From: Phylloscopus collybita
Taxonomy: Eukaryota; Chordata; Aves; Passeriformes; Phylloscopidae
Direction of reading: 5' to 3'
Length of the DNA stretch: 64,000 nt
Assembly (NCBI GenBank): GCA_027886175.1
Contig: JAJNNQ010000137.1
Location: 30,986,001-31,050,000, forward strand
In this document: piece after piece, positions 12,311-24,204 of the stretch
Layout of the letters: each line of letters begins with the position of its first letter
Numbering within the stretch: the first letter of the stretch is position 1
Notes under the pieces: model-generated
Told to the model about the DNA's origin: nothing
Database searches by the model: none
What the model saw: the letters and a program-made list of their open reading frames with translations, nothing else
Program-made: the position numbers and the translations under genes

Positions 12311-12650
12311 TGTATTTTTTATACCTCAATGGGAAGAGACTTTCAGCAGTTCAGCGCGCCAGCAGTGGGCTATCGGCGGCTCCTGTGATACACAGCAGCG
12401 GTGTGAATCTGCCAAGGTGAGCTCCCTACACGGCTCGGGGCTGTCCGGCGGTGACGGTCACACTCGTCACCATGGAGACTGACACGTCGCATGACACAAA
12501 AGAATAAATCAGCGATCAAACCTACGGCGCCCTCCCTTGAGTTAAGGATCCGATGGAGCATTATGGTCAGGTTGCTGGGCTGTGCTGGGTGAGTCAGCTT
12601 CCCTCCGCAGAAAACAGCTCCCGCCATCCAAGCAGGCACGACTCAGCGGC
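12311..12650 (+). promoter_or_regulatory. Isolated CpG-rich patch; candidate promoter and first exon
   Basis: About 21 CpGs fall in 12351-12640, in sharp contrast to the CpG-poor flanks, and the patch resembles none of the repeats seen here. A TATA-like TTTTTATAC lies at 12316-12324, about 30 bp before the CpG block begins. A strong donor-like AAG|GTGAGC has its GT at 12417-12418. An acceptor-like pyrimidine stretch ending CCGCAG lies at 12605-12610. If used, these would give a short first exon (from about 12350 to 12416), a ~194-bp intron and a second exon from 12611. GTCACCATGGAGAC at 12466-12479 resembles a diverged RFX X-box, and TGAGTCAGC (about 12591-12599) fits an AP-1/MAF site. An 89-codon minus-strand frame (12370-12639) spans the patch without recognisable similarity. 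A CpG-rich enhancer is an equally good reading. Confidence 0.35.
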
Positions 12651-14208
12651 ACCAGCAGCCAAAGTACAGCTAACAGGGCTTTTGCACATTGTACCCTTAC
12701 TAAACACAGAGCACAATGCTTTGTTTTTCTTACAGGTTACTTATTCCCACTAAACAAAAGAGAGATTTCCTCACTCTGTTTGTGAGGCTAAAGATCATTT
12801 TCTCCTTGATGCGGTTTCTATAGCTTCCTCATAAATGCAAGACACATTTCCAAACCTTGATTTTCTTCTGTATTTCAACTCCCTTCTTTCTATGGTAAGG
12901 AATTGAGGTCTAGTTTCACTCGGATCCATCTGAGTTGGCATTCCAAGGCTCTTCATCTCCTATGGAGGATGCCAGTTTTAAAGAAAAAGGAATTCAGAAC
13001 TTGAAAAATGAGAATAGAGATATTCTAGCATATACTGCTAGCGTATACATTTGCTCTGTGGTTCAAAAATTGGGGGAAAACTGTCTTTACAACTGCAGTG
13101 GGAAACATCTGACACTAATGTGTGGTATATTCACCTGAGAACAAAGACACACAAAAACAAGTAAATAAATAGTCCTCGTTCCTAGATCTTAATTTTGTCT
13201 TCTTTCCCTGAATTTTAAGGCAGGCCATACATTTACATAAAACAGCATTCCTAGGTTACCGGCTCTTCATCTGCTTTTCTCAACCTGAATTTTACGGCTG
13301 GATTTAGGGAAGAGAGGGAGTTTGCATTTTTCTTGGAGTGCCTGAGGCAATCGTGGGCTGAGGGCATGCAGTGCATATTATTTCCTTTGCTTTTCAAGAT
13401 GAGATTCCATCTCCACAGCTATGTTCAATGTGGATATGAATCATATTGATTCAATTAAAAAGTCACCTCCAAAGCAGAAGTACTGCAGTGACCACCTCTG
13501 CGAGTCTGAAACATTTCAGACTCCCTGCAGAAGTTCCTGTTTTATTATTGAACACTGTGGCTTGAGTATGGCAGTGCAATTTCTGCACTCAAGTTTCTCA
13601 TTTGCACTATTATATTCTCAGAATATTAATCCAGTTAACTAGACAAGGTAAGCATTTTTTAAAGTAGTGAGATTTGCTGAGACAGTTGATATTCCCTTAT
13701 CCAATTATTTATTCTTAATAACTTCCAGGGATCTATTCTGATATGAAACATGTGATTTTCAGAAGCATTTTAGAAGTGGAGGAAGCAATCTCATGTAGCA
13801 GAAGAGTTTAGTTCAGGTCTTGATAAAGAATTTTCAGACTTCTAGTCAGTTAATAGAGAAGAAAAGCACTTCTGCCTTCCCATAGTGCACAAAACATACT
13901 ATTTCATTTTATTTTATATGTGCTGGAATAAAGAAATGCATTAATGTATGTGGCCATATTCTTAGTAACAGTGAAAAATCCCCTATTATTCTAGGAGCTT
14001 TTGAGGTTTTTAACAAAATAATAAATTTATCCTATCAAGTGTACTTTGAATCAGATCAGATTTATTTATAAACTCATGTTATTATATCAAACACCTATAC
14101 CTGAAAAAAAAAATAGAGGAAGTTTGCCAGAAACTAGTACAATTTAGAAAAATATTAAAGAGTTTCACAGATAAAATTAAACCATTCCTGGATTTTAATT
14201 CAGTATGT
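12651..14208. other. Unique noncoding DNA
   Basis: No gene or dispersed repeat is recognised. Sequence complexity is high at 13290-13620, which contains the 22-bp palindrome listed separately, and could be conserved. The remainder is AT-rich. A short A run lies at 14104-14112. Confidence 0.5.
13502..13523. repeat. 22-bp palindrome with inverted CAGAC/GTCTG boxes
   Basis: GAGTCTGAAA (13502-13511) and TTTCAGACTC (13514-13523) are perfect inverted repeats separated by CA. Each arm contains GTCTG/CAGAC, the core SMAD-binding box, so the element could bind a dimer. A role is not shown by sequence alone. Confidence 0.75.
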
Positions 14209-14918
14209 TGTTGCAGTGCGTGCTTGGCCCGGCCCGGCCCGTGTCCAGCCCGGGCTCCCCGGCTGCTCTGGCACTCCTCAACAAGTCACTTTGTGGGGGT
14301 TCGTGTCTCGCAACTGGGTAACACTGTAAAGGCTGGATCTAAGAAAGAGGGGACTCTCTCTGAATTTTCCAGGGAACAGAGGCTTTATTCGGGGGTGGGG
14401 GGAAAGGGGGTCAGAGTGATCCCCCCAGCCACCAGGCTGGTGCCTCTGGAGAGAGACCCCGAGCCTGGGGTGGTGGGCGGTTTAATACTACAATTCTGGG
14501 GTGGGTTCTAAGTTACAGATACCAATAAAACAATCTAAATACATCATGCCAAATTAAGTCATTTAAGATCTAACAAATCCAGCACAAGTTTTGGGATGGG
14601 CCGAGGGCAGTCTGCGAGGTCAGTGGCTAGCTTTACTGTACTTCAGAGATAAGGATTATATAATGGACACGAAGGAAGTTATGCATGACAAAGGGGGTGA
14701 GGCAGGGGGAAACCAATAAAAAGGATTCTAAGCAGGGGCTAAAGCTGTCCTAGAAACCCTTATCGAAACTACAAGAAAGTTACATATTAAAACAAGAAAT
14801 ACATCCTAAGACAAAAGGGCTTTCTATAGTTGTGCAAGCTATTCTAAACTTAACAATAAAACCCTTCATGCTGTATTCACAGCCAAGGCCTGCACATATT
14901 ATTTTTTGCAGTGCCACA
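14209..14918 (-). mobile_element. Solo endogenous-retrovirus LTR
   Basis: On the minus strand this ~710-bp element begins TGTGGCACTG and ends CACTGCAACA. It has a TATA-like ATTATATAAT (plus 14655-14664) and an AATAAA polyadenylation signal (plus 14384-14389), followed by a GC-rich U5-like end with GGCCC repeats. The order U3-TATA-AATAAA-GC-rich end supports an LTR in reverse orientation. Possible 6-bp target-site copies, GTATGT (14203-14208) and CTATGT (14919-14924), differ at one base; six bases would suit an ERVK-type element. The right boundary rests on that match and is less certain than the left. No internal viral genes or second LTR are seen. A 95-codon plus-strand frame inside is compositional. 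Confidence 0.65.
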
Positions 14919-15397
14919 CTATGTAGAAAGTGTTCTTTTTTCCTTTCAGAAAAGAGCAAAAAGTTTACATTTTGCTCCATTCTGGAACAAGATTACTCTC
15001 TCTTTACAAGGTTTCTGTGATATTAAGAATGGAATTAGGTGCCTGTTGCTCTGTTTGGATCTATGCAAAAGAACTTGACTCCTGTTGTCTAGGTGAAAGA
15101 AAAACATAAACTCCAGAAAATGAAAATTAACCTTCTTTTAGAAATAAGGAATGAAGAGCTCGGATAATTAAATATTCTAACAGAAGTCAGAAGCTAGAGA
15201 AAAAGAAATCAATCTCATTCTCCTTGATATCCTACTTACTGGACCTTCAGTCTGTAATGCAAGCCCATCTTGCATTCCCAGACAAAACATATTTTCAGTT
15301 TTACTGCATAAATTATGTCTTCTTGGAGAAAGAGCCTATCACTTACATTTTTAGAATTTCAGACTATGCAGACATTGTGCATGGCAACACTTTTACC
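14919..15397. other. Unique noncoding DNA between LTR and CR1
   Basis: Nothing recognisable is seen. A 136-codon open frame (15224-15634, plus) starts here but runs into the CR1 fragment and has no family similarity, so it is treated as chance. Confidence 0.5.
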
Positions 15398-15585
15398 ATC
15401 AGGTTGGTTGCTCACTGGAGCAGGCTTCCCAGAGAAGTTCTGACATCTCCAGATGTGGAAATGTTTGAAGCCCAAGCTGTCCTGGGCAGCCTGCTTCAGC
15501 TGACCCATCTCAGAGCAGAAAGGTCAGAAGGTCTGACCCATCTCCAGAATGTCTGCCAGCCTCAGCCACTCTCTGATTCTAAGAC
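15398..15585 (+). mobile_element. CR1 LINE 3'-end fragment
   Basis: The fragment follows the avian CR1 3' end in order: an ACTGGAGCAGGCTTCCCAGA block, a GAAATGTTTGAAG block, a region with CTGGGCAGCCTG, then TGCCAGCCTCAGCCA and a final CTCTGATTCTAAG that corresponds to the CR1 tail motif. It is short and diverged and lacks most of ORF2. CR1 copies in birds are normally 5'-truncated like this. Confidence 0.8.
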
Positions 15586-16825
15586 ACTCAAAGCTCCTTC
15601 TACAGTGGATAAATGTTCCACAAAGAACACCTGAACATTTGGCAGATACTGCATCTCTGTGGCTGCATACAAACTTTCTACCTGAAAAGCAGCCCTAAAA
15701 CAAAAATACGAGATGCTCTCAACTAGAGGTAAACATATAAGTAGTACAACTCAAGGCTGCCTGCGACAGGGTGAAAGATCTAAACTGCTGTATTATTTCT
15801 AGAATACAAAGTTGTAAAACTGGAAACAGAAATGTCCTGCTGTTTATTATCCCTGTTAGTGCTGGATCTATTCTCAGTTAAGAATCTCAACTTCTTTATT
15901 GTTCTAGCTTCAAAGATTTATTTAATACTCTCTGAATCATAATAACTACGACAAGCAAATTATTGTGTATAGAGACCTGACTGTTGTTTCCAATTCTTGA
16001 GTTTATATCAGAAATTAAAATTATCCCATTCTTTGAACCTAAGGAAAGTGCCATGAGTTACATCGTTATCATTATGCTCATTCTGTCTTTCACCCTTCCT
16101 ATAACAGTACAGCCTGGGAAAACTCTAGATCATCATCTATCCTTTTTGTATAGTCAGCCAACAAAAGGTTCAAGGAGACACTGTGTTTTCCCTGTGGCCT
16201 GAGATGAAGAGCTCAGTGTAGCAGAAAACAGAGGCCACCATGTATTTACACTTCACTCTCTTACTCTGATGGACCAGGAAATCAGGACAAGGCAGTAAGA
16301 GGACTCTACAAATTTTTCATTCCAACAGTTCTATCTGTTCATCAGGTTCTTTATTTAATTAAAAGTTGTTGACATTTTTAGAATGTCCTCCATTTTTCCT
16401 GAGAAGAAAAGTTCCCTGAACTCCTCCAATGAGACTCTTCACTCAGGGCAGAGTGGTTTAGGCCCCATATCAGGGCTACTAAGTAAGTAAAAAACGACAT
16501 TGCCTAAAAAAACTCAGAGGATATTCAGCTCAGACAGAATATAGATGAATGTAAGTTATTTGGAAGTCAAGCCAGGTTTTGTCTTCTTGTTTGTCCTTTT
16601 CATGCATATTTGAAGAACAACATCTTTCAGCTAAATGTGACTCCATGAGTCAGTAAAAATGAAATAAAATTAAAATGTTCACAAACCTGAGCATACTACT
16701 GTATGGGTACTGTATATAGCTATGTAGATGATAATTTGCTTTTGGGTTATGTAATATCTCAGCTGCAAAAAAAAAAAAAACAACAACTTTTTCAACCTAT
16801 GTAAAAATATTAGAAGTTAATTCTA
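15586..16825. other. Unique noncoding DNA
   Basis: No gene is recognised. A 14-base A run followed by CAACAAC lies at 16767-16780. The sequence before it has no polyadenylation signal at the right distance (the nearest AATAAA-type motif is ~100 bp upstream), so it was not called a retrocopy. Confidence 0.5.
16767..16780. repeat. A14 homopolymer
   Basis: An uninterrupted run of 14 A is followed by CAACAAC. It is simple sequence without a clear retroposition context. Confidence 0.95.
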
Positions 16826-16960
16826 GCACAGTGGATTTCTGGGGCAGAGTAGGGGGTCAGAATCTCTTTCCTCAACTTGCTGGCCATGCTGCTTTTGATG
16901 CAGAGGGATGTGTATAAATGGCCTTTTCATTATTTGCTTTAAGTGATGCAGATGTCCATT
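16826..16960 (-). mobile_element. CR1 LINE fragment, reverse orientation
   Basis: Plus-strand phrases CAGAGTAGGGGGTCAGAATC, CCTCAACTTGCTGGCCATGC and TGCTTTTGATGCAG follow each other as in the reverse complement of CR1 3'-half sequence. The expected phrase after these is partly deleted (GGATGTGTATAAATGGCC). Similarity fades beyond about 16940. It is a small piece of an old insertion. Confidence 0.75.
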
Positions 16961-19465
16961 CCCAGAATTGTAATGAAAGATCATTCTCATACTGTTCTCA
17001 AGTGCTGATGGAAATCTCAAGTTCACAGATACATTCAATATCTTGTCAAGAATAAGAAAGAAAACAGCAGTATATTTCTCAGTTTAAAAGGTTTCTTTCA
17101 TGTCATCTGCTCTAGCACATCTTGTTAACGTACAGAATGAAGCATTCCCTTGTAACAGAAGGAAGAAAGAGATACTCCAAAGAGACTTTTTGAAGTCACT
17201 GTCAAACAGTGAAGCTGCACATTCACACAAAGAAGCTGCTGTTAACCTGTAAAAGGAAGTCCCACTGGAGCTACTTAATTGTGTAAGGAAGTCAGAAGAA
17301 TTTTACTGCAGTACGTCAAAGTGCAACTGAGAATAAAGGAATGCAACTCACCCACACATCTCTTAATAAAAAAAAATCACAATAAAAATATGCAGTAAGA
17401 AATACTGAGTCAGATGCTTTTTTAAGAAGGCATCATTCCATGAGAATCTGACCCACTCCCTTTAACTGCAAAAGTAGCATTATTTCAACCTAATGTCTGA
17501 AAAAAGGGAGGAAATAAAGTTATAACTCCATAGTCAAAACATTACACAATTTGAAAGCATTAACTTTTAGTCCTGAGAGAGCCCAGAGAGAATTAAAAAG
17601 CAACTTCTTTAAGACATTTCTGTGTTTCTGAATCTGGATGAAAGTCAGCATATACAATATGAGATCTTCATGTGGCAGAAGTGTACAAATTCATCTATGG
17701 AAATATCGTACTTTTACAGCAGCATTCTAGATTGCTCTCCGACTCTCCTTTTCCACCATAGACATAAACACTGTGTATCACAGATTAAATGATGGGCTTA
17801 TAAATGTCTTCTCAAAGTTTCTTCTGATTTTATATTTCAAGAAAATTACAGGAAAGCATAATTTTTGACTCACAGTAAAATATTGCTTTCTCAGTAGAAA
17901 TGAACACCCTTTCTAGTGCTTGACTTGAAAGTCCACAAAAGGGAGTAAAGACACTCCCTTAGACATCAGTGAACTTTAAATCAAACCTTGGGTTAATCAT
18001 AGTAGGACATACATTTAAATTTATTTCATAGGTATTTGCTAAACAATTACCTCTTTCTGATTCTTTTTTTCCCATGCATTTTATTCTGTTCTCAGACTGC
18101 CATTCACGCCAGTGGGAGTTCTGTACATAAATCTAGCAGGACATGAGCTCTCCCCCTACTTTTTGATATTGTTGTTCATCGGACAAGGTTTCACAAGGTT
18201 TCAAATCACAAGTGCCATCCTATAGCTTAGTTCAGTACCTGTCTAGCTTTATACCCTGAAGTAATCCACACTTTTCTCTCCTCCCATTCATGTCTTGGTG
18301 TCTGGACAATGCTCATGCATAATAAGACTGTTCCTTTGGCAGCCCAGGTGCATAGGAGATGAGTACAGCATAATCAAAAGAGACTGGAAACACACTCTCA
18401 TCAGTTTGTCTTGCCATGGCTTTCCTTTTGGCAGTCTCACTCCAAGATGCTTAGTCTGTCCCAAAATCTTGTGTGATCCCAAGATAAGTATCCTTCTTAA
18501 GACAAGATTGTCAGTGGGTGGTCACTCAAAAATTTCTGTTTTGTGATGCTCTTAGCCACATTTTATTTACAATATTTATGTATGCAGAACACTCTCTTGA
18601 ATCCCTGTTTGGGACCACATCAGACTAAAGAGTGCAAATTAAACTTTAAAAAATGTATTCTTCTCCTACCAGCTGACAAGAAGTAATATAAAGCAGATGT
18701 CACAGTCTCCCTTATGAGGAATAAAGAACAGAGGTTTAAAGACATGGGAAAAGGATATAAAGCTTGTCCAGTGTTGGATATCCAGGTAGAACAGTTATCG
18801 CTAAATATGTGACACATACAAAATTATTATAATAAAAAATGCTCCTATTCTTTGTGACTACAAAAATAAATACCCCTAGACATGCTGAAATCCCAGCAGG
18901 GATTTGGTCTGCATGCAAGTCCTCATCCACTCATGCCTAGACATATTCCTGATCTCAGTGGCATCTTTGTCTAAAGCAAGCTCTCCTATGATCTAGGTCT
19001 GCAGATGAGAGATCTGAGAGATGGCATTCCTACTTTGGAAGCTTGCTGGGCTGAAGTTCACACAGCTTTGGGTGTGCACAGAGTATCTGGGGCTCTGGGG
19101 CACAGGAGATCACTGCAAGAAACATATTTCTGGGCAAGTTGATAAAGGAAACAGAAAGGGCCCCTGTCACAGAAGATCTGGTCATGAGGAGAAAACATTT
19201 TTGTAAGCTAACAAGAACATACAGTTAAGGCAGCCAATCAGCCAGCTGATCTCAAAGTAAATAAGATTCATATTTCACATTTGTACTGATCTGCAGCTTC
19301 TTCCTTATCTTCCATTTCTGACCTACTCTTACCTCCCTACAGTTTGAGAGTTTGGGGCTACTGAATAATTGAAAGCGTAGATTTCCAATTAGGTGAGCCT
19401 GAAAGTGAACTGAGTATTGTCTTCCACTCTCTCTGTGTTTGAATTAAAAAATACAGTTTCACACT

Positions 19466-19499
19466 AAAAACAAACCAAACCAACCAACCAACCAAAAAA
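19466..19499. repeat. (CAAC)/(CCAA)-type A-rich simple repeat
   Basis: An A/C-only stretch with four tandem CCAA units lies between A runs. It is low-complexity DNA with no retroposon body recognised next to it. Confidence 0.85.
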
Positions 19500-19875
19500 T
19501 TCTGCTCTAAAAAAACTTTATTTTTATTGCTCAAAAGGTGCTCTTAGTCAACAACTGCATAGATTACAAGCTGTTATATGAACACTTTTTAAGAGATATT
19601 AATTTGCTCCCTTCAAAACAAAAGTTTATATTAGAATGTAGGAAGATGCAAAGTAAAGTTAGAGGCCATGACAGATGTTATCACAATGAGTGTAAATTTT
19701 CCGTGGTTTTTTTTGCTGTTGCTACCAATTTTTTTTTTAATTTTTAAGAGACTTTTCTAACTAGACTTTTCTAATGTCTTTATTATTATATTTTTCTGTT
19801 TCTGCCCTCATTTGTTTTTTATTTTTAGTTTAAACTTAAGAGATCAAGAAAGCAAAAAAACCCAAAACCCCAGAG

Positions 19876-19929
19876 CATACATATACACAAACATAAATAT
19901 ATACATTCACATATGCATACATATATACA
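19876..19929. repeat. CATATA-rich low-complexity tract
   Basis: An alternating purine/pyrimidine tract of imperfect CATA and TATA units follows an AAAACCC-rich stretch. Imperfection suggests an old microsatellite. Confidence 0.75.
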
Positions 19930-22900
19930 GAGGTATATAACAGTATTTATTTATGAAACACATCAGAAAACATAAAGTTTTTTCTCTTCTGAAACCATCC
20001 TGCATGAGATGCATTTTTTTTTTTACAAAAACACTGAAAAATTAACAATCTGAAAATACAGCATTAGATGTAAGAATAAACTTCTCACATTTAATCTTAC
20101 TGGATGTCTATGCTTTCTCAATATATTAAGTATCCCCAGTTTAACTTATGGCCCCAAAAATAGAGAGCAAACTCAGGGCAAGTGCATCACAGTATCTCAT
20201 TAGCCTTTGAACTTCTGACAGTTCCAGACAGCTTTTGCATAGCACACAATCCTTGAGCAGTCTTCTGATTTATATTTTTTTTTTCTTACTAGGAGGCAAC
20301 TACTGAAAAGGTGGAAAGAAAATTCAGACGTTTAATGTTACATGCAAAAAAGTATGTAACAATCTGTAGTTAAAGGTTACATAGTGGACTGAATGGTACC
20401 AGCTTGTCTATCTAGACAGAAATGACCAGAACAATATTTGGGCTGGATTAGGAATAACATTTGATGCTCTTTTTAGTTCCTGAGTGGCCAAACCCAGGAA
20501 AAAAAATTCTGCTTGGAAATTGGTCCTTAAATTGTCTCTTGGAGAAATTGCACATTTTGTCTCCCCATGGGTTGCAAGATCTCTTGCAGTCCTGTATATC
20601 CTTAAAAAACTGATCCCAGAGGCATCATAAAGTCACATGGTCTTCTGTGGCACAGGGAACTCTCTGTGTCCTTGCATAATAAACCATGCTGTCAGGATTT
20701 CTGCAGATGTTCCAAGCAAAAAGGGTGAGATTTCACCCCTTAGCCTTGGTAAGAGGGTCTTCACTCAACTGCTCTGTGTCAATTGATTCTGCACACAAAA
20801 GCTCACTAATCAAGTGAGTAGAGTGATTTTGCTCTTCCAAGCATCATCTGTTTGTGCTTGACCAGATTCCAGAATCAGAAGCAGTTATGGTCATGCCATC
20901 TCATCTAAAAAAGTTGTCACAGTAAATTTGAAAGTCAAGTAGTAGAATGAGGTTGACAAGGTTCCTGGCAACAAATTGATTTCATGACCCTTGGGGAGAA
21001 GCAGATTGAGACATCAGCAGGATACAAGCAACCTCATGGGAGAAGCCATTGGAGTCTGTAGGAGGTGTCTGCCACTCTGACTTCTCTTGCAGCTCACCAT
21101 CGTGTTTGAATGCTAGATATAATGATAATGAAAGTGAACTCATTTATGGAATGGTTATCTTGATGACAGCTTGGACAGAATGTAAAACTTCATGTGAGTG
21201 ACAACATTGTGAAATGGAAGGAAAAGTCACTCACATTTACTTCAGTGAAGAATAGGAATATCCCAGCAGGCAAACTGGAGAAAGAAGAGGAGGAAAAAAA
21301 AAATGAAGCTGATGGATTTGTTTTGAACTTTAGCTCTGATTTTGCTGGAATAAAAGAAAACAACTCCTTTAATTTGATATGTAATTAAAAGTACACTGCT
21401 TTCTAAAGTGACTAAATTCCTTTCCAAGTTCCAGCACAAACAGCATCATGAAGATAGCCTGGGACAAAGCAGGCAGCTCATTGGGAGACACAGCAGAAAT
21501 AAAATGTGTGTCTCTTGCCCGTGACATTTAGCAGTGTTCCAAAAGGCTTCCTCACAGTTTCTTCATTGGCCTTACCCTGAGTTGCCTTGCTCTCAGCAAA
21601 TCTCATAACATTTTTTGCTCTACCTTGCAAGGCGCTGAACATAATGCTTATGTCTCTTACAAGACGCAATTTTTTCCTCCTCCTTTTTCCCAGCTTACAA
21701 CAAAAATGTAATGAAAATATCTAGATTCATTTATGCTTGCTTTTGTCACCTGCTGCTTGTGCCCACAATCTCCCCATGGTGTAACACATTACTCAGATGT
21801 AATTGCAGCCACAGGCTCTGTGAGTAAAATGATGAAGGTGAGCCCAGGGGATTCACAAGGCTGTTCTCTGAATGGGTTGCAAACCTAAAGCAAGTATCTC
21901 TGTTAGAAACCACATCAACTTTCTCTCTGTAATAGCTAATTGCATCTTATACCCTTTTAGATTCTAGCAAAAGTTTGAAATTGATCCTCTGAGGTTTTTT
22001 TTTTTTCCCAGCTCTATTGTACATGTATTTTTTTTTTTCTTCTGGATAACTCAAACGTTATTTTCTCCTGGTAGTTAATATAAAAATAAAGCACTGGAAA
22101 ATGAGCTGCCATTCCAAGAGAATATTACATTGGAGACAAAGGCATTGAAAGAAGAGGTTCAGCAGAGCAGCTGGGATTTTCAGATCTGCCTAAGGGCTAA
22201 TCCCTGAAAGTGACAGAGAACCTTAGAAACAGACATAAGTGGAGTTAGGGTTCAGAATTAAAACTCACATCCAAAATATCCCCAGCACAATCCCACCTCA
22301 AAGGAAGGTCCATACAACCCTTTCTCTAGGCACCTGCAGCTCTGTTTCTGAGCCAAATCCACTTGGCCTGTGCAGTGAGGTGGTGTGCAGCTCCTCTTCG
22401 AGTCAGTCCCATTCTGAGCCCAAAACCATTGGAGAGGAGTCTGATCTGACACGGACTTGCAGAGCAAGCTCAACACAAAGTAATAGGATGGGTCCCTCAC
22501 AAAATATGCATGCAGTGGTTTTCTTTTCAAAATAACTGCTGGAGCAGCAACTAAGCAGTAAAAGTACTGATGTCACCAAGAATGGTTAGAAGCTTATTCA
22601 GAAATTGAGAGACTTTTGTGCTCTGTGGCAGTCCAACCTGTATCTACCATGTGATAGCAGCCTCATCTGAGGAGGGCAACATGCTCCTCACTGCCAGAAA
22701 GAGCTATGCTTCCTCACAGACACAGAAATAAAAAATTCTGGAGTATAATAAATAAGCAAACAGAAAAAGAGACAGCAGGTAGTACCCTAAGTTCTCCAGC
22801 TGAGCACATGGTTAGAAGGCATGGATCTTGTCTCTGGTTCATCCTTTGAGGATTACTTCTGCATATTTAATGTAATATTCTTTGTCTCACATGCTTATTA

Positions 22901-23258
22901 CTCACAGCATTGCAATAACAATGCTAACAAATCTATTCAGACCAATATCTTCTTTTAAAGTTGTGTTTTCCAAAGCCCATTGAACCAATTTCAGTTTATT
23001 GCACCAACTCTAGTTAGCTTGTGGGGGTTTTCCAGAGTAGGGAAAAGATGCACAAACCTTGTTGTTGAGGGAACCTTTCTTTGCAAGCTTCTGACTGTCT
23101 CCTACAAACTGTTTATCAAGACCATGACTTTCGTTTCCCAACTAAATTTAGGAAGTTTCTGTAGTAATTTCAGTTTTCTGATTCTTGACTTACTGGGTTT
23201 AGTGTTTAGTAGTATAATTCTGTTAGCATCTGGAAGAAAATAATAAACATAAATGTAG

Positions 23259-23283
23259 CAACAACAACAACAATAATAATAAT
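23259..23283. repeat. (CAA)n(TAA)n trinucleotide repeat
   Basis: About five CAA units pass directly into four TAA units. It lies about 180 bp upstream of the compact LTR at 23463. Confidence 0.9.
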
Positions 23284-23462
23284 GGTGAAAAAAGCAGATT
23301 AATGCAGTTAAAAGAGCACCAAAATGACTCAGGAAAACCTCTATGTCTATGAAATATCTCTTAAAACCACATTTCAGTAGCAGCCCCAGAAAGAGGCACA
23401 TGGATTGTTATATCATTGAATTTCAGATAGCATCACCAAATTATACAAATGGTCACCATTCA

Positions 23463-23766
23463 TGTTGCCACAATTTGTGCCTGCCATGTTTTGGTTTCAG
23501 GAAATTCTGTTCCCAGGCACTTTTACTGTAAACAAGGTCACTTATTGTAAACTATCTTGTTTATCCACATTTGTTCCCAGAGGAGGGACTTCGCATAGTG
23601 GTCTCTGAGAGTGACCAATGGTTCCCAGGGGTCCCACCTCTAAGGTGGGCACATTTGTAAAAAGTATAAAAGAAGCTTGGAAAATAAACCTGTGGCTGCT
23701 CCTCATGAGGAGTCCAACAGCCTTCTGTTCACTCCACTTCTCCATTTATTGTGTCCCACAGCGACA
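23463..23766 (+). mobile_element. Compact solo LTR with intact promoter signals
   Basis: This 304-bp element starts TGTTGCC and ends GCGACA, a near-inverted terminal pair. A perfect 5-bp duplication, ATTCA, lies at 23458-23462 and 23767-23771. A CCAAT box is at 23615-23619, TATAAAAG at 23665-23672 and AATAAA at 23683-23688, only about 11 bp after the TATA box. That spacing means a very short R region, as in alpharetrovirus-like LTRs. The segment after AATAAA holds a 14-bp palindrome (23699-23712), then a T- and C-rich U5 ending CCCACAGCGACA. No internal region or second LTR is present. A nested alternative start at 23508 was considered but has only a 4-bp flank match. Confidence 0.85.
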
Positions 23767-24204
23767 ATTCAGATACTAAGATCTTTTAGATAAACTCATT
23801 CAGTTTATGAGCATTCAGACAACACATAACTACCCACACATACTTCCACATTACAATTATTAATCTTCAGATTGAAAGAAAAGAAATGAGTCAAAGAGAT
23901 AGAGAATAATTTTTTGCCTCTCTTGGATCAGAAAATTTAAGTAAGAGAAAAATATAGCTTCAGATCAGAGCATGGGATCTCTATAATTGGGTTGTGTGGG
24001 AATAAATTAATTTGAGTAAAAGAGGATCTGGACCACAGCATCTGAAAAGTTTGTAACCTGACTTGAGAACCACAGAGGTGGCAGAGAACATCACTAATGA
24101 AAGCAGGTGTCTTTAAATATGAGAGATCAGCAGATGCAGTGTTATGTTTCAACCTGTAGAGAAAATAGAGAACTGTCACTATTCCTGAGAAAAAGGGCTT
24201 CTTG
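23767..24204. other. Unique DNA between two LTRs
   Basis: AT-rich sequence with no recognised retroviral gene, so the two flanking LTR-derived pieces are not the ends of one provirus; they also belong to different families. Confidence 0.55.

Larger units (their letters stand above)
16961..23462. other. Unique noncoding DNA
   Basis: No gene, LTR or CR1 copy is recognised over 6.5 kb. Simple sequence includes 19466-19499, 19876-19929 and 23259-23283. Open frames (up to 99 codons) share no features with known proteins. A region around 22060-22140 is high in complexity and could be conserved, but this cannot be judged here. Confidence 0.5.

Noticed and set aside
16600..16780. Possible retrocopy ending in A14
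   Set aside because: No polyadenylation signal at the expected distance and no target-site duplication found.
23508..23766. Shorter alternative for the compact LTR (start 23508)
   Set aside because: Flank match is only 4 bp (ATTC), whereas start 23463 gives a perfect 5-bp duplication and a better terminal inverted match.
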